Below, in pieces: positions 1 to 5,196 of a DNA stretch of 6,042 nucleotides. Position numbers and translations under genes: made by a program. Numbering within the stretch: the stretch's first letter is position 1; every line of letters starts with the position of its first letter. A model generated the notes under the pieces. That model did not search any database. It was not told where the DNA came from and was given only the letters and a program-made list of their open reading frames with translations. The stretch spans positions 1 to 6,042 of the forward strand of contig CAZXLH010000078.1 of the NCBI GenBank assembly GCA_964641455.1, written 5' to 3'. The stretch is from DTU015 sp964641455. Its GTDB lineage: Bacteria > Bacillota > Sulfobacillia > Fermentithermobacillales > Fermentithermobacillaceae.

Positions 1-117
1 ACTGGTGACCTCTTCGCTCACATACCGAGTCTGGTTTATCACGTGAGATACAGTAGAGGTAGACACCCCAGCTCTACTTGCCACGTCAACCATCGTTGCG
101 ATCTTTGGGCCTTTCAC
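1..117 (-). CDS. LacI-family transcriptional regulator (N-terminal 39 codons; continues beyond left edge)
   Basis: The frame starting at GTG 117 gives MKGPKIATMVDVASRAGV followed by STSTVSHVINQTRYVSEEV. Residues 9-27 fit the LacI helix-turn-helix signature exactly (M-x-D-V-A-x2-A-x-V-S-x2-T-V-x2-V-I), and VINQTRYVSEE is the usual hinge-side sequence of PurR/RbsR-like members. An in-frame TAG lies two codons upstream, so the start is GTG 117 or the less likely ATG 93, which would remove the start of helix 1. The Shine-Dalgarno is weak, and the start overlaps the stop of the upstream small frame (GTGA), suggesting coupled translation. The effector domain is outside the window. Being last in the cluster on the same strand, it probably controls these genes in response to a sugar or sugar phosphate (inference). 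Confidence 0.88.
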   Translation of the reverse strand, partial: MKGPKIATMVDVASRAGVSTSTVSHVINQTRYVSEEVTS

Positions 118-290
118 AGACTATCCAACACCCTTATCCCATGAATTATCCTCATATCATCCACCAGGTCGCCTATGATGCCTAATGCCATAAGCACGCC
201 ACACACATAACCCGTTCTAGCTGCGCCGATTGTGAGCGCAGACACTCCTCCAGGCGCTTTAGCTGCGGTTTATTCCAGTCGATTAACCCC
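114..290 (-). pseudogene. Probable small gene split by a frameshift between kinase and LacI regulator
   Basis: Two overlapping frames each look coding over half of the gap. Frame A, open from inside the kinase end to TAG 182-184, reads LIDWNKPQLKRLEECLRS then QSAQLER, an amphipathic charged helix (about 286-212). Frame B, open from 269 to TGA 114-116, reads TGYVCGVLMALGIIGD then LVDDMRIIHGIRVLDSL, a hydrophobic stretch followed by an acidic-basic tail. Joining them by one extra base near 210-225 would give a protein of about 60 residues. Frame B ends in a GTGA overlap with the LacI start, typical of real adjacent genes. No good start codon is seen: GTG 334 lies inside the kinase, and GTG 245 sits directly on GGAGGA. 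I do not recognise the family. The shift could be an assembly error, decay, or chance open frames. Confidence 0.35.
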
Positions 291-293
291 TGC

Positions 294-1209
294 TTACTTA
301 ACCTCTGATGCCCTTGGCAATGAGGGAATGGCACCCATTCTCGTTATGGCAATCGATGCTGCCTTGTTAGCGTAGCAGACTGCATCAGTCACACTCTTTC
401 CCGATGCCAGTCCATGGGCAAGCGCTCCACAGAACGCATCTCCGGCCCCAGTGGTATCCACTACATTACTAACTCTCTCAGCCGGGATATGAACAGCATT
501 GTCGTTTTCAACAACATAGGCGCCCCTGGAGCCGAGAGTCACTACGACAGTGTGAGGCCCCTTTTTAATGAGAGACCAGGATGCGGCTGCAGTCGTCTCC
601 AAATCATGAGGGAATACGCCGGTAAGTGCCTGGAACTCAACTTCGTTAGGAACTATTACACTGACCATTTGTAAGAACGCCTCAGGCAACTCCCTGGCCG
701 GCGCGGGGTTGAGCATGACTCTTACTCCTGCGTCACTCGCGATCTGCGCGGCAGCAATTGATGTCTCGAGGGGAACCTCCAGCTGAAGCAAGAGAGCATC
801 AGCTTCGCTTATGGGTTCAGCCGACTTTTCGATATCACGCACATTCAGTCTGCTATTGGCCTGAGGAACAATGATGATGCTGTTCTCTCCGGTATCCTCA
901 ACTACCGGGTTACCAACGCCAGTGCCCAAGTCTTCGTCTACAGCAACGTGTGAACAATCAANNNNNNNNNNCTTCGGCCATGATGCCTAAGAACGTTTCG
1001 CCGAAGCTGTCTTTCCCCAGGCGTCCGATCATGTTCACCTTTGCTCCCAATCGAGCCGCCGCCACTGCCTGGTTAGCGCCCTTGCCACCCGGAAACATGC
1101 CAAATTCCCTGCCAATCAGGGTCTCTCCAGGTTCTGGCCTGCGAGGAGCCCTGATAACCAGATCCATGATAAAACTGCCTACAACCGAAACCCTTGGCAC
1201 ACGTCCCAC
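294..1209 (-). CDS. Ribokinase-type PfkB sugar kinase, interrupted by a 10-N assembly gap
   Basis: ATP-dependent sugar kinase of the ribokinase (PfkB) family, expected to phosphorylate a pentose at O5 or a related sugar. The N-terminal 79 residues show VVGSFIMDLV (Asp16, substrate contact) and PGGKGANQAVAAARLGA (40-56, PfkB signature 1). After the Ns come TGENSIIIVPQAN, LNPAPA, VPNEVEF, VVTLGSRGAYVV and DTTGAGDAFCGAL (PfkB signature 2; catalytic Asp codon 438-440). The two parts are in different frames only because the gap is drawn as ten bases. Reading up from the right frame gives DCSHVAVDED directly before LGTGVG, which continues the kinase. With 3 missing bases the protein would be about 302 residues, the normal length. 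The start is GTG 1209, 3 nt after the SIS stop, with GGAG about 10 nt upstream. Ribose is the default substrate guess; an Amadori-type sugar is possible. Confidence 0.92.
962..971. other. Assembly gap of ten Ns inside the kinase gene
   Basis: Ten consecutive undetermined bases lie between the codons for MAE and for DCSHV of the kinase. The flanking bases require the true insert to be a multiple of three; three bases (finishing a GNN codon and beginning an NTT codon) would give the family's usual G-V/I-D spacing. Confidence 0.95.
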
Positions 1210-1212
1210 TGC

Positions 1213-1827
1213 TCACTCACTCCCAACGTTTTCGGCTGAGAGCTTCTTGCCAAGGCTCCCGCCTGGATGAAATGCAGCAAATCCCTGTGCGTCAAATTCT
1301 CTACCTATCATCAAAGCCACAGCTACAGCGTCTCCCAGAGCCAACGTCGCAGTTGAACTGCTGGTAGGAGCCAGATTCAGTGGGTCCGCTTCTCGCTGTA
1401 CAGGACAATACAATACTGCGTCACTGGCCACAGCAAGTGAGGATTCTGCGTTGCCTGTCAGCGCTACAATTCGGGCACCAATCTCCCTGATGTGTGTTAC
1501 AGCTCCAACAACTTCTGCCGTCTCACCACTATTCGATATTGCGAGCACAACATCCTCCGCTGTGATCATTCCGAAATCGCCGTGGAAGGCCTCTGCTGCG
1601 TGAACAAAGAACGCGGGAGTACCGGTGCTTGCCAGGGTGGCGGCAATCTTCCTGCCGACGTGCCCTGACTTCCCCAATCCAAGAACCACTATCCTTCCAT
1701 TACTGCTCAACAGCAGATTCACTGCATCTTCGAATCTCCTGTCCAGAAGACCCGCGACCATACTTATGGCTTCAGCTTCTGCTAACATAGTCTTTCGTCC
1801 GATCTCAGTCCATCTACTAGACCCCAT
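1213..1827 (-). CDS. SIS-domain sugar-phosphate isomerase, KdsD-like, without CBS domains
   Basis: The 204-residue cytoplasmic protein is essentially one SIS domain. It closely resembles the SIS half of arabinose-5-phosphate isomerases (KdsD/GutQ/KpsF): LGLGKSGHVGRKIAATLASTGTPAFFVHAAEAFHGD is split over residues 49-84, then AISNSGETAE (96-105), ALTGNAESS (122-130), EADPLNLAPTSSS (146-158) and FHPGGSLGKKL (186-196). Lys53, Glu105, Glu146 and His187 align with Lys59, Glu111, Glu152 and His193 of E. coli KdsD. It ends where KdsD would begin its two CBS domains (KdsD is 328 residues), with a proper TGA, so it is a short natural form and not obviously truncated. The start is ATG 1827 with GGAGG 8 nt upstream; a longer frame to TTG 1917 lacks a site. 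It ends 3 nt before the kinase, suggesting coupling. Likely aldose-ketose isomerisation of a pentose phosphate; a lyase or deglycase role is possible. Confidence 0.88.
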   Translation of the reverse strand: MGSSRWTEIGRKTMLAEAEAISMVAGLLDRRFEDAVNLLLSSNGRIVVLGLGKSGHVGRKIAATLASTGTPAFFVHAAEAFHGDFGMITAEDVVLAISNSGETAEVVGAVTHIREIGARIVALTGNAESSLAVASDAVLYCPVQREADPLNLAPTSSSTATLALGDAVAVALMIGREFDAQGFAAFHPGGSLGKKLSAENVGSE

Positions 1828-1835
1828 TTGAGCCA

Positions 1836-1840
1836 CCTCC
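1836..1840 (-). promoter_or_regulatory. Shine-Dalgarno site that sets the SIS protein start at ATG 1827
   Basis: GGAGG on the minus strand is 8 nt before ATG 1827 and gives a protein that begins just ahead of the SIS domain. The frame stays open to a TTG at 1917, but that extension would carry the tandem repeat as coding sequence and has no ribosome site. Confidence 0.85.
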
Positions 1841-1853
1841 CAGAGTGCCATTT

Positions 1854-1889
1854 CATGTGCAATTGTGAATGCATGTACAGTTGTGTATG
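1854..1889. repeat. Imperfect tandem 18-bp direct repeat in the permease-SIS spacer
   Basis: Two adjacent units, CATGTGCAATTGTGAATG (1854-1871) and CATGTACAGTTGTGTATG (1872-1889), match at 15 of 18 positions on the plus strand. They fill part of the 114-nt spacer (1828-1941), the largest gap downstream of the transporter. The same spacer holds a 6-bp inverted repeat GATGAC/GTCATC (1897-1902 and 1929-1934) enclosing GCAAG-C-CTTGC (1914-1924). Together these could be binding sites or an RNA structure controlling the SIS and kinase genes separately from the transporter; no convincing promoter boxes were found. Confidence 0.4.
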
Positions 1890-1941
1890 CCTTTGAGATG
1901 ACCCTAACTGAGAGCAAGCCTTGCCCAAGTCATCGGCAACT

Positions 1942-2622
1942 TCATGCAGTTGAGCTTTCTCCTTCGATCCGACTGCTGAGCCCACTGAGAATTGAACAGA
2001 CTATCCAATATACCAAGAGCACAAACGCGAATATCTCGAATACAGCATAGCTCTCGCGCCTCATCACCTGCGTTGCGGCACCGGTAAGCTCAATCACGCC
2101 AATGAAGTAGACGAGCGACGTGTCCTTTATGAGGCTGACGTACAAGTTGACTAATGACGGCACCATGTGCCTTAACGCCTGAGGCAGAATAACGTACAGC
2201 ATAGTCTGCGCTCGCGTAAGGCCAGTAGACTGTGCTGCCTCTGACTGCCCCTCTGGCACCGATAGGATGCCCGCTCTCACTATCTCAGTAGCATAAGCTC
2301 CGAAGAAGAACGTCAGGGCTCCAATGCTGCTTCTGGTTTCCACCAACGGATGCCCCAGAATACGAGGCAAGAGGAAGTGAAACCAGAATAGCACCATGAT
2401 GAACGGTATCCCTCTCACGACTTCCACGTACACAGCCGTGACTGCCCTCAACACAGGCTGTCGCGAAGTACGCATGAGTCCTCCAACAATGCCTATTGCG
2501 AACGAGAACACGCTAGCAATCACCGAGAGCGCCAGAGTAAGCAGCAGACCGCCAATAGGGCCGTCTGGATAGGCGCCAACAAGAAGATACTTTCCGTAAC
2601 GTACAATTACGCCGAAATCCAC
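1942..2622 (-). CDS. Amino acid ABC transporter permease, HisM/GltK-type (second of two)
   Basis: The 226-residue membrane subunit pairs with the preceding permease. Hydrophobic segments are at about 24-50 (GGLLLTLALSVIASVFSFAI), 72-90, 99-115 and 193-214. The EAA coupling loop is at 128-148 (EAAQSTGLTRAQTMLYVILPQ) with Gly134 and ILP. VEVVRGIPFIMVLFWFHF (66-83) is the conserved region of the HisMQ family, with the classical R-G-I/T-P motif. The start is GTG 2622, with AAGGGAG (2631-2637) 8 nt upstream. It differs clearly from the first permease, so it is an old family duplication, not a recent tandem copy. It ends 114 nt before the SIS gene. Confidence 0.94.
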   Translation of the reverse strand: MDFGVIVRYGKYLLVGAYPDGPIGGLLLTLALSVIASVFSFAIGIVGGLMRTSRQPVLRAVTAVYVEVVRGIPFIMVLFWFHFLLPRILGHPLVETRSSIGALTFFFGAYATEIVRAGILSVPEGQSEAAQSTGLTRAQTMLYVILPQALRHMVPSLVNLYVSLIKDTSLVYFIGVIELTGAATQVMRRESYAVFEIFAFVLLVYWIVCSILSGLSSRIEGESSTA

Positions 2623-2648
2623 TTTCGCTGCTCCCTTCTCTCGACCAC

Positions 2649-3344
2649 TCAGCTTGGCCGCGCAGCCAAGAAACGTTTATTATACCAATTCAATAACACT
2701 GAAGTCAGAAGCGACAGGCTGAGATAAACAGCACTGGCTATCGTGAACGATTCGAATGCCCTGAATGAGTAGGATTCTACCTGTCTCGACATGGCTGTAA
2801 GCTCCGCCACTCCTATAGTCATCGCTACCGAAGAATTCTTTGCGATACTCAGGTATTCGCTGATCAACGGTGGAAGACTGATCCTGAATGCCTGAGGCAG
2901 TATTACATACCTCATACTCTGCATGTAAGTTAGCCCGCTGGATAGTGCAGATTCCATCTGGCTCTTGGGTATAGACGCAATTCCCGATCGAAAATGCTCG
3001 GCAATGTACGCTCCGCTGTAGAGTATCAAAGCAAATACAGCGGCTGTAAACTCAAAATCTCCTGCATACAACCTTGCCTGCAGCGACTGCGGAAGTATTG
3101 CGGGAAATCCGAAGTACCAGAAGAGTATCTGCACAGGGAACGGGGTGTTTCGGAAAAAGTGAACGAACCCCCCAGATATTTTGCTTGCAATCTTCTGGCC
3201 AGACATCCTCATCAAAACGAGAACCAGCGCAAGAATTGTGCTGCCAACTATCCCTATGCCAGTGAGCCTCAGCGTGACACGTACGCCCTCAAGGAGCCAC
3301 GTAGAGTAGGGGGCTGTCCATATTGCCGCAAAATCGAGTCCCAC
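2649..3344 (-). CDS. Amino acid ABC transporter permease, HisM/GltJ-type (first of two)
   Basis: This integral membrane subunit is 231 residues from GTG 3344. It has the hydrophobic segments expected of HisMQ permeases: about 26-46 (TLRLTGIGIVG to LVLVLM), 70-84, 99-115 and 198-220. The cytoplasmic EAA coupling loop that docks on the ATPase is at about 131-151 (ESALSSGLTYMQSMRYVILPQ), with Gly137 and the ILP end conserved. FFRNTPFPVQ (63-72) is the conserved R-x-T/I-P region of the family. A TTG at 3359 would extend the frame, but GAGGTG (3352-3357) lies 7 nt before GTG 3344 and sits within that extension, so 3344 is preferred. The second permease starts 26 nt downstream; the pair probably forms the heterodimeric channel. 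Confidence 0.94.
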   Translation of the reverse strand: MGLDFAAIWTAPYSTWLLEGVRVTLRLTGIGIVGSTILALVLVLMRMSGQKIASKISGGFVHFFRNTPFPVQILFWYFGFPAILPQSLQARLYAGDFEFTAAVFALILYSGAYIAEHFRSGIASIPKSQMESALSSGLTYMQSMRYVILPQAFRISLPPLISEYLSIAKNSSVAMTIGVAELTAMSRQVESYSFRAFESFTIASAVYLSLSLLTSVLLNWYNKRFLAARPS

Positions 3345-3351
3345 TAGACTA

Positions 3352-3357
3352 CACCTC
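3352..3357 (-). promoter_or_regulatory. Shine-Dalgarno site that sets the first permease start at GTG 3344
   Basis: GAGGTG on the minus strand is 7 nt from GTG 3344. It overlaps the alternative TTG codon at 3357-3359, which has no comparable site upstream. Confidence 0.75.
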
Positions 3358-3387
3358 AATCGTTACAAGTCTATACGGTTTTTTCCT

Positions 3388-3417
3388 GCGGTTGCGGCAC
3401 ATATGCGCCGCAACCGC
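3388..3417 (-). promoter_or_regulatory. Strong hairpin between binding protein and first permease; likely mRNA stability or attenuation element
   Basis: Eleven perfectly complementary bases (GCGGTTGCGGC with GCCGCAACCGC) flank an 8-nt spacer. In the minus-strand RNA a G-U and a C-G pair extend the stem to 13 pairs closing an AUAU tetraloop. It begins about 48 nt after the binding protein stop and ends 43 nt before the permease start. It is followed by AGGAAAAAACC, not a U-run, so it is not a classical intrinsic terminator for this transcript. Hairpins at this position in other binding-protein operons (for example malE-malF and hisJ-hisQ) stabilise the upstream mRNA so that more binding protein than permease is made; that role here is inference. 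Confidence 0.65.
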
Positions 3418-3465
3418 GTGTCTATGTCGCTTGTTCATTAAGAGGAAACGTCTACGTTAAGCGAG

Positions 3466-4305
3466 TTATGGCCACAATTCCATTCTGAAGTTAAGAGGAA
3501 GCTCGTACTTGGTTTCCGGACCATACCACCTATTGTAGATGTGCTCAAACTCGCCGCTCTCCCACATCTCCATGAGTGCACTATTGACGGCATCACGAAG
3601 CTTGGAATCGTCCTGTCTCATGGCAATGCCAAATGGCTCATAGCTGAAATAGGGGCCGACAACTTGCCACGCCGACGGGTCTTTGGCGTTAGCCTTCAGG
3701 GAAAGCAAGACGCTCTCATCTGTGGAAATCGCATCAACTGCGCCACGCTGCAAAGCTACAAAAGCTGTCGCAGAATCGTCATAACTTAGTATTCTCGCCT
3801 TGGGTTGGGCCTCCCGAATATTCTGCTCGCTGGTGCTGCCACGAGCAGTGCCAACCTTCTTGCCTGCTAGATCATCGATAGTCTTTATTGGACTCCCGGC
3901 TGGCACCATGATGCGCTGGCCCGTTACGAAGTAGGTGATACTGAAATCTACTACCTTGTCGCGTTCTCTCGTGTGCGTCATTGTAGCAATTACTATGTCA
4001 GTAGCGCCTTGCTGAACTGAGGGGATGCGTGTCGCGTCAGTAAGCTGCTTAAACTCTACAGATACTCCCAATCGCCTGCCGATTGCTTTGGCAACGTCAA
4101 CCTCAAAGCCTTCAACTTGACCCTTGGCATTCACCATTGAGGCCGGCGGAGCAGAAGTCTGAATGCCCACAATCATCTTGCCCTTCCGCTGAATCGTGTC
4201 AAGCAATGAATCATTGGCAAGAGCCGGCAATGACAGTGCTAGTGCAAACACCGTAGCAAGAATCATTACTCGAACAAGACTACCTCTAGAAACTGTGTTA
4301 CCCAT
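3466..4305 (-). CDS. Polar amino acid ABC transporter periplasmic substrate-binding protein (SBP family 3)
   Basis: The 279-residue protein captures the solute outside the cytoplasmic membrane and delivers it to the two permeases. Residues 1-30 form a Sec signal peptide (basic N-region, core MILATVFALALSLP, cleavage after ALA) with no lipobox Cys, so the mature protein is likely soluble and periplasmic. The family 3 signature is GFEVDVAKAIGRRL (66-79). Arg113 in THTRERDKVVDFS is at the position that binds the amino acid carboxylate in HisJ and GlnH, and Asp196 in VDAISTDES matches the Asp that binds the alpha-amino group. These suggest an alpha-amino acid moiety in the ligand. AGGAGGT lies 9-10 nt before ATG 4305 and supports this start. 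The side-chain specificity is not readable. Confidence 0.95.
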   Translation of the reverse strand: MGNTVSRGSLVRVMILATVFALALSLPALANDSLLDTIQRKGKMIVGIQTSAPPASMVNAKGQVEGFEVDVAKAIGRRLGVSVEFKQLTDATRIPSVQQGATDIVIATMTHTRERDKVVDFSITYFVTGQRIMVPAGSPIKTIDDLAGKKVGTARGSTSEQNIREAQPKARILSYDDSATAFVALQRGAVDAISTDESVLLSLKANAKDPSAWQVVGPYFSYEPFGIAMRQDDSKLRDAVNSALMEMWESGEFEHIYNRWYGPETKYELPLNFRMELWP

Positions 4306-4324
4306 AGTCAGAGTACCTCCTGTT

Positions 4325-4375
4325 CTAATTTCTCGTGTTAGTGTAATGCATCAATTGACGCGGTCGCTTACGCAC
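4325..4375 (-). CDS. Possible 16-codon leader ORF between ATPase and binding protein genes
   Basis: In the 119-nt gap between the ATPase and the binding protein, a GTG at 4375 is preceded by GGGAGG (4382-4387) with about 6 nt spacing. It opens 16 codons (MRKRPRQLMHYTNTRN) closed by TAG at 4325-4327. The stop lies only 4 nt before the AGGAGG of the binding protein gene, a layout compatible with translational coupling or a leader peptide. The peptide is strongly basic at its N-terminus and resembles no family I recognise. The Shine-Dalgarno could also be chance, as purine-rich runs are common here. I have low confidence that it is translated. Confidence 0.25.
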   Translation of the reverse strand: MRKRPRQLMHYTNTRN

Positions 4376-4424
4376 AAAACACCTCCCTCGCTTTGACTCG
4401 ATGCTAGCTACTCGATTTCCTTCG

Positions 4425-5156
4425 CTACACGATTTGACTGAGAAACTTCTTCGTTCTCTCTTCCTTGGGGTCTCCAAAGATCTGCTCGGCTGGACCCTGT
4501 TCAACGATTGTCCCCTGATCCATGAAAAGCACCCTGTCTGATACCTCGCGGGCAAATCCCATCTCGTGGGAAACAACCATCATGGTCATACCGCCCTCTG
4601 CAAGGTCTGACATCACTTGCAGAACCTCTGCTATCATCTCTGGATCTAGAGCGCTCGTTGGTTCATCAAAAAGCATTATCTTAGGATTCATAGCAAGGGC
4701 ACGAGCAATTGCAGCTCGCTGCTGCTGCCCGCCTGACAAGGCAATCGGGCGCTTGCTAGCCTGATCCTTGATTCCGACCCTCTCAAGGTAGCGCATCGCC
4801 GTATCTTCCGCTTCGCGTCTACTAACTCCACGCACCTTCATTGGCGCAAGGACAACATTCTCCAATATTGTCATGTGCGGATAGAGGTTGAAAGATTGAA
4901 ATACAAACCCTACCTCACGTCTGAGCGCTACCAGGTTCTTCTGACCTTTCAGTTGTATGCCGTCTACAACAATATTGCCCTTTTGAATAGGCTCAAGGCC
5001 ATTTAAGCAACGCAGGAGTGTGGATTTGCCGGATCCAGAAGGCCCAATCAATACGACTACTTCGCCAGGCTGGACTGATAGGTTGATTCCTCGAAGCACA
5101 TGCAAGTGGCCATACCACTTGTGAACGTCTTCCATCTGTATGATCGCGGAATCCAC
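4425..5156 (-). CDS. Polar amino acid ABC transporter ATP-binding protein (GlnQ-like)
   Basis: This is the cytoplasmic ATPase that powers uptake of a polar amino acid or related solute. From the GTG start at 5156 it is 243 residues, the usual GlnQ/HisP size. Visible motifs are Walker A GPSGSGKST (38-46), the Q-loop Gln87 in VFQSFNLYPH, signature LSGGQQQR (140-147), Walker B IMLFDEP (160-166), D-loop SALD (168-171) and the H-loop His197 in VVSHEMGFA. An in-frame ATG at 5177 lies upstream of the strong Shine-Dalgarno AAAGGAGGG (5163-5171), so the GTG 6-7 nt after that site is the better start. The binding protein and two permeases follow on the same strand, giving a complete importer. The exact amino acid cannot be told from the ATPase. 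Confidence 0.96.
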   Translation of the reverse strand: MDSAIIQMEDVHKWYGHLHVLRGINLSVQPGEVVVLIGPSGSGKSTLLRCLNGLEPIQKGNIVVDGIQLKGQKNLVALRREVGFVFQSFNLYPHMTILENVVLAPMKVRGVSRREAEDTAMRYLERVGIKDQASKRPIALSGGQQQRAAIARALAMNPKIMLFDEPTSALDPEMIAEVLQVMSDLAEGGMTMMVVSHEMGFAREVSDRVLFMDQGTIVEQGPAEQIFGDPKEERTKKFLSQIV

Positions 5157-5162
5157 TAGGAA

Positions 5163-5171
5163 CCCTCCTTT
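5163..5171 (-). promoter_or_regulatory. Shine-Dalgarno site that sets the ATPase start at GTG 5156
   Basis: On the minus strand AAAGGAGGG lies 6 nt before GTG 5156. The in-frame ATG at 5177 overlaps nothing like a ribosome site at the right distance and lies upstream of this element, so it would add seven residues absent from the family. Confidence 0.85.
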
Positions 5172-5196
5172 CACCATTGTTTCTGTTGCTGTCAGC

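Noticed and set aside
294..1209. Kinase as two separate genes or a true frameshifted pseudogene
   Set aside because: The frame change coincides exactly with the placeholder Ns, both parts carry intact family motifs, and the sequence right beside the gap continues the kinase in frame. An internal TTG at 929 is not a real start.
414..1270. Plus-strand open frames opposite the kinase and SIS genes (for example 414-674 and 950-1270)
   Set aside because: They lie fully antisense to strongly conserved genes, have no ribosome sites or recognisable motifs, and one runs through the Ns.
1213..1827. Role in Kdo or lipopolysaccharide synthesis
   Set aside because: The protein lacks the CBS domains, and no Kdo or lipid A gene is nearby; similarity alone does not support this assignment.
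3388..3417. Hairpin as an intrinsic terminator
   Set aside because: In the minus-strand transcript it is followed by AGGAAAAAACC, not a U-run. The T-run seen on the plus strand lies before the stem, and no plus-strand gene exists to terminate.
3447..3458. Small inverted repeat AACGT-CT-ACGTT downstream of the binding protein
   Set aside because: A 5-bp arm with a 2-nt spacer is too short to form a stable hairpin and is expected by chance.
4322..4356. Promoter ahead of the binding protein gene (TTGATG with a 17-nt spacer to AAATTA)
   Set aside because: The -10 hexamer matches the sigma-70 consensus at only about one position.
4325..4576. Longer minus-strand frame overlapping the end of the ATPase gene
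   Set aside because: Most of it is an out-of-frame shadow of the ATPase C-terminus; only its last 16 codons have their own ribosome site, and those are reported separately at low confidence.
1942..5156. Sugar importer to match the ribokinase
   Set aside because: The binding protein is SBP family 3 with amino acid contacts, the permeases are HisMQ type and the ATPase is single-domain GlnQ type; ribose importers use RbsB, RbsC and a double ATPase RbsA.
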